The notes: generated by a model from the letters alone, not told the origin. A DNA stretch of 64,000 bases from Campylobacter sp. CN_NE2 (GCF_027797465.1 NZ_CP115608.1:992001-1056000); one strand, 5' to 3'; counted from the stretch's first letter, positions 26,727 through 35,524 are shown. Translations and numbers: made by a program.

Positions 26727-26860
26727 GTCATTGCAAGACCACGAAGTGGTCGTGGCAATCCAGTCAAACGGCAAAGCCGTTTATTAAAAAGCAAATTTGC
26801 AAATAATAAACGCCTGTCGGCGTTGCTGGATTGCTTCGTCGCTTCGCTTCTCGCAATGAC
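26727..26860. repeat. Complete GTCATTGCGAG-family palindromic element
   Basis: Terminal inverted repeats GTCATTGCAAG (26727-26737) and CTCGCAATGAC (26850-26860), with an inner inverted pair GCAATCCAG / CTGGATTGC and further internal hairpins (ACCACGAAGTGGT; AAACGGCAAAGCCGTTT). No coding capacity. Looks like a small non-autonomous mobile repeat. Confidence 0.75.
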
Positions 26861-26949
26861 AAATTTTAGCAAATTCAGGTCGTATCAGTTACCTGCGATA
26901 CGAAAGTTTTTAAATTTGCATTTTACAAATTTGTTATTTTTAAATTAGA

Positions 26950-26988
26950 GATTGCTTCGATTTTTTCTGCGAAAATTCTCGCAATGAC
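26950..26988. repeat. Half copy of the GTCATTGCGAG-family repeat
   Basis: Shows the right half only: GATTGCTTCGA followed by the terminus CTCGCAATGAC (26978-26988). Probably a deletion derivative of the adjacent full element. Confidence 0.6.
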
Positions 26989-27042
26989 AATGGATAGAAA
27001 ATTTAAATTTTCAAATAGTTCAATATCAAATTTAAACTACAA

Positions 27043-27141
27043 ATGCCGACGATTTCGTGTGTTTTCGAGCAAAACAAGCGAAAAACTAGGCGTCTGCCTG
27101 TTTGAGCTAGTTTTGCGACGAATCACACGAAAGCTAGGCTG
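27043..27141. repeat. Palindromic element with ends ATGCCGACGATTT / AAAGCTAGGCTG (copy A)
   Basis: The ends are shared, in reverse orientation, with a second copy at 53320-53401, whereas the interiors differ. Inside, CGTGTG/CACACG and AAAACTAG/CTAGTTTT form nested hairpins. It lies just downstream of the pilT-like stop and could act as its 3' structure. Confidence 0.65.
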
Positions 27142-27150
27142 AATTCAATT

Positions 27151-28359
27151 CTATAACTCTTTTAATTGAACGACTTCGTCTTCCATACCGGCATTTATAT
27201 CTTGCCCTGCTTCCAAATTTGCCTTTTGTTTTTTGGCTAAATCGGCATTTTTCATCATCAAGTCAAGGTCGCTTCGTTTTGAAGCTTTATCTAGCGCTTC
27301 GCTTTTCGTAAGCACGCCGGTATCATAAAGATCTAGCAAATGTTGGTCAAATGTCTGCATGCCGTAAGTATATCGTCCATCGGCTATCGCATCAGGGATT
27401 TCGCCGTCGCGACCCTCTAAAATCATATCTTTGATACGAGTATTTTTTCGCATAATCTCAACAACCGCGCATCGCTTGTCGTCCGTTGTTTTGGCTAAGC
27501 GTTGAGAAATAACCGCTTCGATAACCGCAGCAAGGGTGATTTTTATCCGTTCTTGTTCGCTTGGTTCAAACATAGTTATGATACGACCGATTGTCTCTTT
27601 TGCATCGACAGTGTGAAGTGTCGAAAACACAAGGTGTCCTGTTTCAGCTGCGTGAAGCGCTGTTTCGATAGTCTCTAAGTCCCGCATCTCGCCTACGAAA
27701 ATAATATCAGGGTCTTCCCGTAACGCGGCGCGAATTGAATCGGCAAAAGTGTTGCAGTCTTCGCCGATAGCTCGTTGGTTTATCACACATTTATCATCTT
27801 TGAAAACAAATTCTACCGGGTCTTCGATAGTTACAATATGGCTTGTTCTGCTTTGATTTATTCTATTTATCATACTTGCGATTGTAGTTGTTTTACCGCT
27901 TCCAGTTGGTCCTGTTAGCAAAATAATACCACGCATTGTCTCATCGCAAATTTTCTTAATCGATTCAGGAAGTCCAAGCTCGTCAATAGTAGGAATCTTA
28001 ACAGGAATCGTTCTAAAAACCATGCTAATGCCGTCAATTTGAAAGAAAATATTTACACGGAAGCGATAATTTTCATTTAACGCATAAGTAAAATCCACGC
28101 TTTTGTTTTTCAAAAGCTCTTCAAATCTCGTTCTAAGAAGCACTTTTGAAAGCTCAATGCCGTCTTGTTGTGTAAAAACATTTTTACTAAATTTGACAAG
28201 CTCTCCGTTAATACGACCGCGAATCACGCTGCCTGATTTGATATGCAAATCGCTACCGCCGTTTTGAACCAAAAAATCAAGATATTTGTTTAATCTATCC
28301 CTTTGAGCGTAGTTTAGGTTGTTTAAATCAACGCTCTCGTTTCCTTCTAGTCCTCGCAT
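27151..28359 (-). CDS. PilT/PilU-family type IV pilus retraction ATPase
   Basis: A 402-residue hexameric secretion ATPase of the GspE/PilT superfamily. The N-terminal part has VQNGGSDLHIKSGSVIRGRI (PilT N-domain), followed by Walker A GPTGSGKT (150-157), the Asp box ALREDPDIIFVGEMRD, the His box TGHLVFSTLHTVDAKETIGR, and the FDQHLLDLY segment; the C-terminus resembles PilU in length. These motors retract pili or pull related filaments. No pilin or pilus assembly gene is near; it sits 3 nt downstream of tal. Whether it serves twitching, adhesion or DNA uptake is not visible. Confidence 0.88.
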   Translation of the reverse strand: MRGLEGNESVDLNNLNYAQRDRLNKYLDFLVQNGGSDLHIKSGSVIRGRINGELVKFSKNVFTQQDGIELSKVLLRTRFEELLKNKSVDFTYALNENYRFRVNIFFQIDGISMVFRTIPVKIPTIDELGLPESIKKICDETMRGIILLTGPTGSGKTTTIASMINRINQSRTSHIVTIEDPVEFVFKDDKCVINQRAIGEDCNTFADSIRAALREDPDIIFVGEMRDLETIETALHAAETGHLVFSTLHTVDAKETIGRIITMFEPSEQERIKITLAAVIEAVISQRLAKTTDDKRCAVVEIMRKNTRIKDMILEGRDGEIPDAIADGRYTYGMQTFDQHLLDLYDTGVLTKSEALDKASKRSDLDLMMKNADLAKKQKANLEAGQDINAGMEDEVVQLKEL

Positions 28360-28362
28360 ATT

Positions 28363-29367
28363 TTATCCTTTCTTTAAAGCTTTGATTATATCGTCAAATG
28401 CGATGATGAATTGTTCCAATCCGTCATCAAGCAACTTTTTATAAACTTTTTTCATGTCAATTCCTGCGTTTTTGACCTTTTCGAAAAATTCGTCGATTTG
28501 CTCGTTTGTTAGTGGCACCTTTGGCGAATTTTCGGTTTTTATAAACGCTTTTATTGTATCAAGCGGAGCGGTATTTATGCAGTTTTCAAATAAAAGTTCG
28601 CTCACATAATAATCTTTTGGTAACTCATCGCCCTTAACGCCCGTGCTAGCAAAAAGCGGTTTAACGAAGCTTAAATTCGCTTCTTTTATGATATTGTAGC
28701 ATTTCATAGCATTAATTATACCCACTTTTGCTTTTGGCAGACCTGCGTTAGCCATTTTTTCATCAAGCATTCTATCAAAACGGCTAACAAAAATGCTAAT
28801 AACCGCTTTTGGTAAATTTGCTTTTGGGAAGTATCTTTTAAATCCTGCAATGCCCTCTTCAAAGGCTTCAAGGCATTTTTTAGTCTGCTCAGGCGAAAAA
28901 ATCAAAGTCGCATTTACATTTATGCCCTTGCGTATTAGTTCGCTCATCGCTTCATATCCGTCCTTTGTGGCAGGGACTTTTATCATAACATTTGGCATAC
29001 CGATTGCACCGTAGAGATGTTTGCCGTCTTTAAATGTGGCTTCTGCTTTGTTGCTTAAATTTGGATCGACTTCGATACTAACAAAGCCGTCATCTGCGTT
29101 TATGTAGTTTTTAAGTAAGCTTTCTGCTGCACTTCGTATATCTTGCGTAGCTAAAATTTCATAAAGTTTTTTTGGCTCTTTTTTCTTAAATTCTTCCTTT
29201 GCTTCTGCGTAAGCAGGGGAATTTAAAAAAGCGTTTTTGAAAATAGACGGATTTGAAGTCGCTCCGTTAATCGTGCCGTTTTTTATAAGCTCGTTAAATT
29301 CGCCGTCAATAAAATCACGCTCCAAAAAGTCGCACCAAAGGCTAAATTTAACCTTTTCGTTATACAT
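28363..29367 (-). CDS. tal: Transaldolase
   Basis: A 334-residue pentose-phosphate enzyme (TalB-like second subfamily found in Campylobacter). It has NGATSNPSIFKNAFL near the N-terminus, EVDPNLS, MIKVPATKDGYEAM with the Schiff-base lysine, and NVNATLIFSPEQ. It overlaps serB by 8 nt, and the serB-tal pair is kept in C. jejuni. Confidence 0.95.
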   Translation of the reverse strand: MYNEKVKFSLWCDFLERDFIDGEFNELIKNGTINGATSNPSIFKNAFLNSPAYAEAKEEFKKKEPKKLYEILATQDIRSAAESLLKNYINADDGFVSIEVDPNLSNKAEATFKDGKHLYGAIGMPNVMIKVPATKDGYEAMSELIRKGINVNATLIFSPEQTKKCLEAFEEGIAGFKRYFPKANLPKAVISIFVSRFDRMLDEKMANAGLPKAKVGIINAMKCYNIIKEANLSFVKPLFASTGVKGDELPKDYYVSELLFENCINTAPLDTIKAFIKTENSPKVPLTNEQIDEFFEKVKNAGIDMKKVYKKLLDDGLEQFIIAFDDIIKALKKG

Positions 29368-29983
29368 ATTTCATAACCTCCCTTAAATCTTTTGTATCCA
29401 CACAATGCGTTGCCTCTTTTTTCAAAACTTCGTGAGCGCAAAATGCGATTTTTAGACCAGCTTCACGAAACATCGAAACATCGTTTGCGCCGTCCCCAAC
29501 GCACATAACTTCATCAGATTTTAAATTTAAAAGCGATTTTAACTCTCTTAACATCGCCCCTTTTGAGTAGCCAAACATTATCTCTCCGCCCACAAGTCCC
29601 GTTAGGACGCCGTCTTTTTCGTGCAAAATGTTTGCAAAACTAGCATCAAATCCTAAAACTTTTTTGGCATGATCGGTTGCTATGTGGTAGCCGCCGCTAA
29701 AAACAACGACTTTGATATTTTTTGATTTTAGATAAGCTATAAGCTCTTTTGCGCCTGTGATGAAAGGCAAATTCTTAGCGATTTTTTCTATTTCGCTTAC
29801 CTTAACGCCCTTTAAATACGCAACCCTTTCAACCAAGCTTTCAAAAAAATCAAGCTCGCCCGCCATTGCTCTTCTTGTAATATCGGCAACTTCTTTTTCT
29901 TTTCCGACACTTCTAGCAAACTCGGTTATAGTCTCGCCGTCCATAAGTGTGCTATCAAAATCAAAAACACAAAGTTTAATCAT
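29360..29983 (-). CDS. serB: Phosphoserine phosphatase
   Basis: A 207-residue HAD phosphatase making serine from phosphoserine. HAD motif I is FDFDSTLMDGE (nucleophile Asp9), motif II VVFSGGYH, the lysine of motif III is in FGYSKGAMLREL, and motif IV is CVGDGANDVSMFREAGLKIA. It lacks the N-terminal ACT domain of E. coli SerB, as usual in Campylobacter. In C. jejuni cheW-cheA-cheV lie immediately upstream; here a phosphoesterase does. Confidence 0.95.
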   Translation of the reverse strand: MIKLCVFDFDSTLMDGETITEFARSVGKEKEVADITRRAMAGELDFFESLVERVAYLKGVKVSEIEKIAKNLPFITGAKELIAYLKSKNIKVVVFSGGYHIATDHAKKVLGFDASFANILHEKDGVLTGLVGGEIMFGYSKGAMLRELKSLLNLKSDEVMCVGDGANDVSMFREAGLKIAFCAHEVLKKEATHCVDTKDLREVMKYV

Positions 29984-30011
29984 ATTTTTCCTTTTAAAAG
30001 CTTTATTATAA

Positions 30012-30749
30012 CTATTTTAAATTTAAATTTAGACAAAATTCATCAAATTTATTGCTTTTTGCGTCGAATTTATAAATTTTTTGCGTAACGGCAAATGAAT
30101 TTAAATTTATATATGTTTGATTTTCAAATTTTAGAATTTCATCTTGATGATAATGACCCTCGACGACGATTTTAGCGTTATAGTTATGAATTTTTGGTTT
30201 TATAAAATTCATAAAATTTTCAGCCTTTTTATACAAAATTTTATCTTCTTGCGATTTTAAAATGGCTTTTGAAATCTTAAATTTGCAAATTTCATCGATA
30301 AAATTCATAAATTTTAAAAATTGTCTATTTCGCAAAAACAAAAGTGAAATTTGCGTTATCTTTGGCAGAAAAATATCGCCGTGAGAAATCTGCAAAATCT
30401 CGCCAAATTCGGTTTTAAATGAAGTCGGTTGGTCGTAGTGGCTAAAAACTTTTACGCTCGGAAAAATCTCTGCTAGATTAAAATCATGGTTGCCTTCAAA
30501 ATAAAAAATCTCGCATTTTTTTGAAATTTCATTTATCAAATTTATCTCAAATTCATAAAATTTTTGCGAATATGTCGTATTTGCCAAAAAATCAAACATA
30601 TCGCCAAGCATAAAAATTTGGCTTGGCAAATTCTCATTTTCAAGCGAATTTAACTCTTGCAAAAATGCACGAAAATTCGCTCTGTTTGTATTTGCGTGAG
30701 CGTCGCTTAAAAAAATCGCACCGTTTTTAATTTTATAAATTCTTGCCAC
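30012..30749 (-). CDS. Calcineurin-like metallophosphoesterase, LpxH-like
   Basis: A 245-residue metal-dependent phosphoesterase with all five signature blocks in order: FLSDAHAN, MLGDMFDF, FEGNHDFN, ISHGD and VEGHYHQDE. The layout and length resemble UDP-2,3-diacylglucosamine hydrolases (LpxH) that act in lipid A synthesis, and lpxB is about 1.5 kb away, but the assignment to lipid A is not certain. It lies between argC and serB, a slot that holds chemotaxis genes in C. jejuni. Start chosen at the ATG 3 nt after the argC stop. Confidence 0.8.
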   Translation of the reverse strand: MARIYKIKNGAIFLSDAHANTNRANFRAFLQELNSLENENLPSQIFMLGDMFDFLANTTYSQKFYEFEINLINEISKKCEIFYFEGNHDFNLAEIFPSVKVFSHYDQPTSFKTEFGEILQISHGDIFLPKITQISLLFLRNRQFLKFMNFIDEICKFKISKAILKSQEDKILYKKAENFMNFIKPKIHNYNAKIVVEGHYHQDEILKFENQTYINLNSFAVTQKIYKFDAKSNKFDEFCLNLNLK

Positions 30750-30752
30750 GCT

Positions 30753-31763
30753 TTAAATTCCGTGAGAGATTTTTGGCATTGCCATGTTTTGGCTTACGCC
30801 AAGCATTAAATTCGCATTTGCCACAGCTTGGCTTGAAGCGCCTTTTAGTAAATTATCAATGGCTGAATTTATCCAAATTTTATCCCCGTCAGTTTTTACA
30901 AAAATATCGCAAAAATGCGTTCCCGCGACATTTTTTATAAGCACTGGTTCGTTTCTAACGCGGATAAATTCTTCATTTTTGTAAAATTCTTTTAAAATTT
31001 CCATTGTGTCGATTTTTTCTTTCAAAACGCCAAATGCGCTAACTAGCATTCCGCGCGTTAATGGAAGCAAATTTGGCACAAAAATCGTGTTAAATTCGGC
31101 ATTTGCCCTAATTGAAAGTTGTTCTTTGATTTCATCTGCGTGGCGGTGCGAAATTGGCGAGTAAGCATTTGCGTTTTCATTTACGCTAACAAAATGACTT
31201 GTAGCTTTTAAGCCCTTTCCTGCGCCACTTACGCCACTTTTAGCGTCGATAAAAACACCGATTTTATTATCCATAAATTTTAAAAACGGCGCAATCCCTA
31301 AAATCGAACAAGTCGGATAACAGCCCGGATTTGCCACCAAATTTGCCGTTTTGATTTTTTCGCGATTAAGCTCAACCAAACCATAAACAGCATGGGCTAA
31401 ATTTTTTGGATCCAAATGTGTCGTATAATTTTTCTCATAAAGTTCTAGCGAAAGGCGATAATCCGCACTTAAATCCACAACTTTTGTCGTGCCAAATTCC
31501 AAAATCGCCTGTGCGAATTCCATTGCTTTTTCATGTGGTAAGGCTAAAAAAACCAAATCACATTTTTGCGCCGCCGTTTTTGGGTCGGCGATTTCGACTT
31601 TCATATCCAAAACACCGCTAAGTTGCGGGAAAATTTCACAAATTTGGCTTTCGCTTGTGGCTGCAAGATAAGAAATTTCAAACTCGTCGTGGCGAAGTAA
31701 AATTTTTATAAGCTCCAAGCCCGTATAACCGCTAACTCCGATAATTCCGACTTTTTTCATCAT
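30753..31763 (-). CDS. argC: N-acetyl-gamma-glutamyl-phosphate reductase
   Basis: A 336-residue NADPH enzyme of arginine synthesis. It has the dinucleotide loop GIIGVSGYTGLELIKILLRH, the catalytic cysteine in VANPGCYPTCSILG, and ISHRHADEIKEQL with the active-site histidine. Two ATGs stand in tandem (31763, 31760) after AAGGAAAA; either can be the start. Other arg genes are not in the window. Confidence 0.96.
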   Translation of the reverse strand: MMKKVGIIGVSGYTGLELIKILLRHDEFEISYLAATSESQICEIFPQLSGVLDMKVEIADPKTAAQKCDLVFLALPHEKAMEFAQAILEFGTTKVVDLSADYRLSLELYEKNYTTHLDPKNLAHAVYGLVELNREKIKTANLVANPGCYPTCSILGIAPFLKFMDNKIGVFIDAKSGVSGAGKGLKATSHFVSVNENANAYSPISHRHADEIKEQLSIRANAEFNTIFVPNLLPLTRGMLVSAFGVLKEKIDTMEILKEFYKNEEFIRVRNEPVLIKNVAGTHFCDIFVKTDGDKIWINSAIDNLLKGASSQAVANANLMLGVSQNMAMPKISHGI

Positions 31764-31769
31764 TTTTCC

Positions 31770-32261
31770 TTATGCAAATTTGATAGGCTTATAAGAAACG
31801 CTTAGAATTTCTATATCTTTTCTGCCGTTTGGCAAATTTAGCGTTATCTCATCACCCTCGCTCTTGCCTAAAAGCTGTTTTGCAAGCGGTGTGTTTATGT
31901 TTATCAGCCGTCTTGAAACATCGGCTTCGCTAAAACCGACTATGACATAGGTTTCTTCAAGTTCGGTTTCAATATCCATAAATGTAACGGTTGAGCCAAA
32001 TTTAACCTTATCATGCTCGTATGAACTAGGATCAATAACTTTTGCTCTTGCCACTATATCGCTGATTTCGGCAATTCTAGCTTCTATAAAGGCTTGTTTT
32101 TCCCTTGCTGCGTGGTATTCTGCGTTTTCTTTCAAATCGCCGTGGCTCCTAGCGATGTCGATGTCTTCGACGATTTTTGGGCGTTGAACTGTTTTTAAAT
32201 CTTTAAGTTCAGCTGTAATTTTTTCATAACCATAAAGCGTCATTGGTTCGGTTTGTTCCAT
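31770..32261 (-). CDS. greA: Transcription elongation factor GreA
   Basis: A 163-residue factor that enters the RNA polymerase channel and triggers cleavage of backtracked RNA. The N-terminal coiled coil carries [20 protein letters not shown] with the paired acidic tip; the C-terminal FKBP-like domain holds [19 protein letters not shown]. The start at 32261 has AAAGGAAAA upstream and gives the family length; the frame is open further, but that would overlap lpxB. greA-lpxB order matches C. jejuni. Confidence 0.96.
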   Translation of the reverse strand: MEQTEPMTLYGYEKITAELKDLKTVQRPKIVEDIDIARSHGDLKENAEYHAAREKQAFIEARIAEISDIVARAKVIDPSSYEHDKVKFGSTVTFMDIETELEETYVIVGFSEADVSRRLININTPLAKQLLGKSEGDEITLNLPNGRKDIEILSVSYKPIKFA

Positions 32262-32289
32262 AAATTTTCCTTTATTAAATTTTTTAAAA

Positions 32290-33345
32290 TTATACTTTTT
32301 CTTGTTTAAATTTAAGCAAATTTGCAACATTTTTTGCACTGCCAAATTTCAAATACTCCCTTAAATCGGCACATGCGCGACTAAATTTTTCATAATCGCA
32401 ATTTTTATACGCATTATACAGATTTTTCACACTTACTTCATCTTGCAAAAGCTCGGTATGAAGTGGTTTTTCGCCCATAAAATCAAAAATAATATTTGCT
32501 AGACCAGCGAATTTTAGCTTCACAAATTTTCTAGCGATATACATATCAATCGCCTTTGCCTTGTAACAAAGCACAAACGGAGTGCCAATTAGCGCGGCTT
32601 CAAGCGTGGCAGTTCCTGAGCAAATAAAGGCGAATTCGGCATTTACTAGCGAATTTATCGTATCGTTTGAAATCTCAAAAAAGCTAGTATCACCGTAAAT
32701 TTCAGCCAAATTTGGCATTAAAAATTTCGGCACCACAAGTGTTTTTTTGTGATTTGCAAATTTGCGAGAAAGCTCCCTATAAATCGGCATTAAACGCGTG
32801 ATTTCGCTTCTACGAGAACCCGGCATAAAAACCAAATTTCCGTTTTTTTCGTAGCTATTTTTTTGAATTTTAATCTCATCTAAAAGCGGATGCCCAACAT
32901 AAGTCGAGCGATTATAAAATTTGCTATCAAAAGGCAAGATTGAAGCCAAGTTATCGCAATACTTTTCCACTTTTGCGACCCTGCCCTTTTTCCACGCCCA
33001 AACCTGCGGTAAAATATAATAAGTTATCGGCGTTTTTACACCTTGCTCTTTAAGTTTTTGCGCTAAGGGTAAATTAAAAGCAGGACTATCGATTAGCAAA
33101 ACTCCGTCGCAAGTCCCCGCTAATTCCACCATTTTTTTCATCGCTTTTTTTGCTTTGAAAATAAGCGGTAAGACTTCTACAAAGCCCATTGCAGAGAATT
33201 CCTTGCTATCATAAATCGCACTGCCAAATTTTTCAAATTTTTTATCAAAAATTCCACAAATTTCGCACTCGCCAAGCTCATTTAAAACCTGCTCAAAATG
33301 CAAATTTGCCGAAGCTTCCAAACAAGAAACAAGGTATTTTTTCAT
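32290..33345 (-). CDS. lpxB: Lipid-A-disaccharide synthase
   Basis: A 351-residue peripheral membrane glycosyltransferase joining UDP-diacylglucosamine with lipid X. Recognisable features are the N-terminal [68 protein letters not shown] and [20 protein letters not shown]. Shorter than the E. coli enzyme but usual for Campylobacter. It is followed by greA after 28 nt. Confidence 0.95.
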   Translation of the reverse strand: MKKYLVSCLEASANLHFEQVLNELGECEICGIFDKKFEKFGSAIYDSKEFSAMGFVEVLPLIFKAKKAMKKMVELAGTCDGVLLIDSPAFNLPLAQKLKEQGVKTPITYYILPQVWAWKKGRVAKVEKYCDNLASILPFDSKFYNRSTYVGHPLLDEIKIQKNSYEKNGNLVFMPGSRRSEITRLMPIYRELSRKFANHKKTLVVPKFLMPNLAEIYGDTSFFEISNDTINSLVNAEFAFICSGTATLEAALIGTPFVLCYKAKAIDMYIARKFVKLKFAGLANIIFDFMGEKPLHTELLQDEVSVKNLYNAYKNCDYEKFSRACADLREYLKFGSAKNVANLLKFKQEKV

Positions 33346-33423
33346 ATAAATCCTGCAAATTTTTTACGGAAATTATAGCAAAGATATGCTAAAATTGCTA
33401 AATTTTAAATTTAAGGAAAGTTT

Positions 33424-33921
33424 ATGAGAAAAATTCTTAGTTTTATGATTTTTGCCCTTATTTTGGCGGGCTGTGCTGATGATGAGCCAAAATATCAAAA
33501 AATCGATATTGAACAAACAAATGCAGAAATCGCAAATTTCAACTCTGCCGTCAATGGAAAGTCATCAAAAGATATTGCAAATTCTATGGTTATGGACTTT
33601 GCAAACAAATACGGCTCGACTAAATTTAACCAAAAAGTCGCCCAATATACATACTTTGAAGAAATTTACGCAAACGAAAACAAGGTCGTTTATAACTACA
33701 CTTTGAGTTCTGGCTGGGCGGGTTTGCCAAACAAAGAAAAAGAGAAATTTTTAAAATATTTGCAAACTGATTTGATTAGCAAAAGTTGCTCAACGCCGAC
33801 AAATCGCATAGCGTTTAGAAAAGGTGTCAGCGAAGTTCATAGCTATTTTTATAGTTATGCCGACAACCACCTTTTTAATATAGACATAAACGAAGAAGTT
33901 TGCGTTAAAGCAGGTTTATAA
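33424..33921 (+). CDS. Putative lipoprotein of unknown function
   Basis: A 165-residue exported protein with a lipobox: MRKILSFMIFALILAGCADD, modified cysteine at about residue 17. The mature part is hydrophilic, with two later cysteines (KSCSTP and EEVCVKAG) that could form a disulfide. No family recognised. AAGGAAAG precedes the ATG. It ends directly before the surE ATG, so the two are probably co-transcribed. Confidence 0.8.
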   Translation: MRKILSFMIFALILAGCADDEPKYQKIDIEQTNAEIANFNSAVNGKSSKDIANSMVMDFANKYGSTKFNQKVAQYTYFEEIYANENKVVYNYTLSSGWAGLPNKEKEKFLKYLQTDLISKSCSTPTNRIAFRKGVSEVHSYFYSYADNHLFNIDINEEVCVKAGL

Positions 33922-34695
33922 ATGAAGGAAATTTTAATCACAAATGACGATGGTTTCGAAGCAAGGGGAATGCTCGAACTTGCCAAGGCGCTAAAAAAAA
34001 TCGCAAATGTTACAATCGTAGCTCCAAGCTCGGAAAAATCGGCTTGTTCGCACTCTTTGACACTGACAAAACCGCTTAGATTTATCAAGCTTGATGACGG
34101 ATTTTTTAAGCTTGATGACGCTACGCCATCAGATTGCGTTTATTTGGGCTTAGAAATGCTTTTTAACGCAAAAAAACCAGATCTCATCATCTCGGGCATA
34201 AACCACGGCGCAAATGTAGCCCAAGACATAACCTACTCCGGCACTTGTGGTGGTGCTATGGAAGGCGTTTTACAAGGAATTCCTTCATTAGCGGTAAGTC
34301 AATTTTATATGAACGATAGCCTAGATAGATACGGCTTTGACTTAGCCTGTGAAATTACGCTAAATTTGGTGGAAAAAATCTTTAAAAATGGCTTTCCGTT
34401 GCCGTCAAAACAATTTTTAAATTTAAACTTTCCGGCTGTGGGAAAAGCCGAATTTAAGGGCTTAAAGGTCGTTCCTTGTGGCGATAAATTTTACTCCACC
34501 GACGCCCAAACAAATCGCAATCCGCGTGGCTGGGAATACCACTGGTTAGGTCTAACGGATTTTAATTTTGATAAATCTTTAAATTTAAATACCGACATTG
34601 GCTTACTTACCGAAGGATATGCAACGCTAACGCCAATAAATCTAAATTTAACAGCACATAATGAGCTAAAAAGTGTGGAAAAATGGCTATTATAG
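33922..34695 (+). CDS. surE: 5'-nucleotidase SurE
   Basis: A 257-residue survival protein hydrolysing nucleoside 5'-monophosphates with divalent metal. The N-terminus MKEILITNDDGFEARGMLEL gives the paired metal aspartates (TNDDG), and VAPSSEKSACSHSLTL, ISGINHGANVAQDITYSGTC and GTCGGAMEG are family blocks. It begins immediately after the lipoprotein stop and overlaps tcdA by 13 nt, as surE-tcdA neighbours do in C. jejuni. Confidence 0.96.
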   Translation: MKEILITNDDGFEARGMLELAKALKKIANVTIVAPSSEKSACSHSLTLTKPLRFIKLDDGFFKLDDATPSDCVYLGLEMLFNAKKPDLIISGINHGANVAQDITYSGTCGGAMEGVLQGIPSLAVSQFYMNDSLDRYGFDLACEITLNLVEKIFKNGFPLPSKQFLNLNFPAVGKAEFKGLKVVPCGDKFYSTDAQTNRNPRGWEYHWLGLTDFNFDKSLNLNTDIGLLTEGYATLTPINLNLTAHNELKSVEKWLL

Positions 34696-35396
34696 ATGAT
34701 TTAACCTGCTCGAAATCGCTTCGTAATTCAAGCCAAAACACGGAAATCATTGATAGATTTACCCGCTCTCGTTGGCTTTTTGGCGAAAGTTTTAAAAAAC
34801 TACAAAATGCAAAAGTTTTGGTTTGTGGCTGTGGCGGCGTAGGCGGCGCTACCATAGAATGTCTATATCGCTCAGGCGTAATAAATTTAAGCATTATTGA
34901 TTGCGATAAATTTGATATTACAAATCAAAACAGGCAGTTTGGAAGCGAAAATTTGGGTGAAAAAAAATGCGAAGTTTTTGCGAAAAAATTTGACGGAGTA
35001 ACGCCTATTTTTGCTAAAATAGATGATGAATTTTTAGAAAAATTTGATATTAGCAAATTTGATTTTGTTATTGACGCCGTTGATGATATTCGCGCTAAAA
35101 TTGCACTTGCCGTTAAATGCAGCGAAAAAAATATCAAATTTATTAGCTCGCTTGGAGCGGCAAAACGCCTAAATCCTAGTAAAATTAAAATCACTTCTAT
35201 TTGGAAAACCCACAGCGACCCGTTTGCTAGAAAATTTCGTTATGAGCTTAAAAAATCTGGCTTTAAAGGCGATTTTCCTTGCGTTTTTTCAGAAGAAGAG
35301 CCAAACTGCGAAAAACTAGGTTCTTTTATGGGCGTAACGGCTAGTTTTGGGCTATTTATCGCTAGTTTTGTAGTGCGAAATTTGATAGAAAAGTAA
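34683..35396 (+). CDS. tcdA: tRNA threonylcarbamoyladenosine dehydratase-like protein (ThiF/MoeB family)
   Basis: A 237-residue E1-like ATPase. The nucleotide site is VLVCGCGGVGGATIECLYRS, followed by DCDKFDITNQNRQ and the DAVDDIRAKIAL helix. The end, LGSFMGVTASFGLFIASFVV, fits TcdA/CsdL, which cyclises t6A at tRNA position 37, better than MoeB or ThiF because no sulfur-carrier partner or zinc CxxC pairs are present. The start overlaps surE. Function by family, not proved here. Confidence 0.87.
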   Translation: MAIIDDLTCSKSLRNSSQNTEIIDRFTRSRWLFGESFKKLQNAKVLVCGCGGVGGATIECLYRSGVINLSIIDCDKFDITNQNRQFGSENLGEKKCEVFAKKFDGVTPIFAKIDDEFLEKFDISKFDFVIDAVDDIRAKIALAVKCSEKNIKFISSLGAAKRLNPSKIKITSIWKTHSDPFARKFRYELKKSGFKGDFPCVFSEEEPNCEKLGSFMGVTASFGLFIASFVVRNLIEK

Positions 35397-35524
35397 TTAT
35401 ATCATCAAAAATTTACTTATAAATTTTTTGTTAAATAAATTTATAAAATTTCAAAAAAAATCTATTTTTTAACTAAATTTTGTTAATTTAATATTAATTT
35501 TTAAAATTTTCTTTTATTTTATGA

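Larger units (their letters stand above)
26701..27150. other. 450-bp repeat-filled gap between the membrane-protein gene and the pilT-like gene
   Basis: Contains a complete palindromic repeat (26727-26860), a half copy of the same family (26950-26988), and a second, different palindromic element (27043-27141) directly beyond the pilT-like stop. No gene is credible here. Confidence 0.75.

Noticed and set aside
32262-32345. Longer N-terminus for GreA
   Set aside because: The added residues overlap lpxB and are atypical; a proper ribosome site stands directly before the start at 32261.
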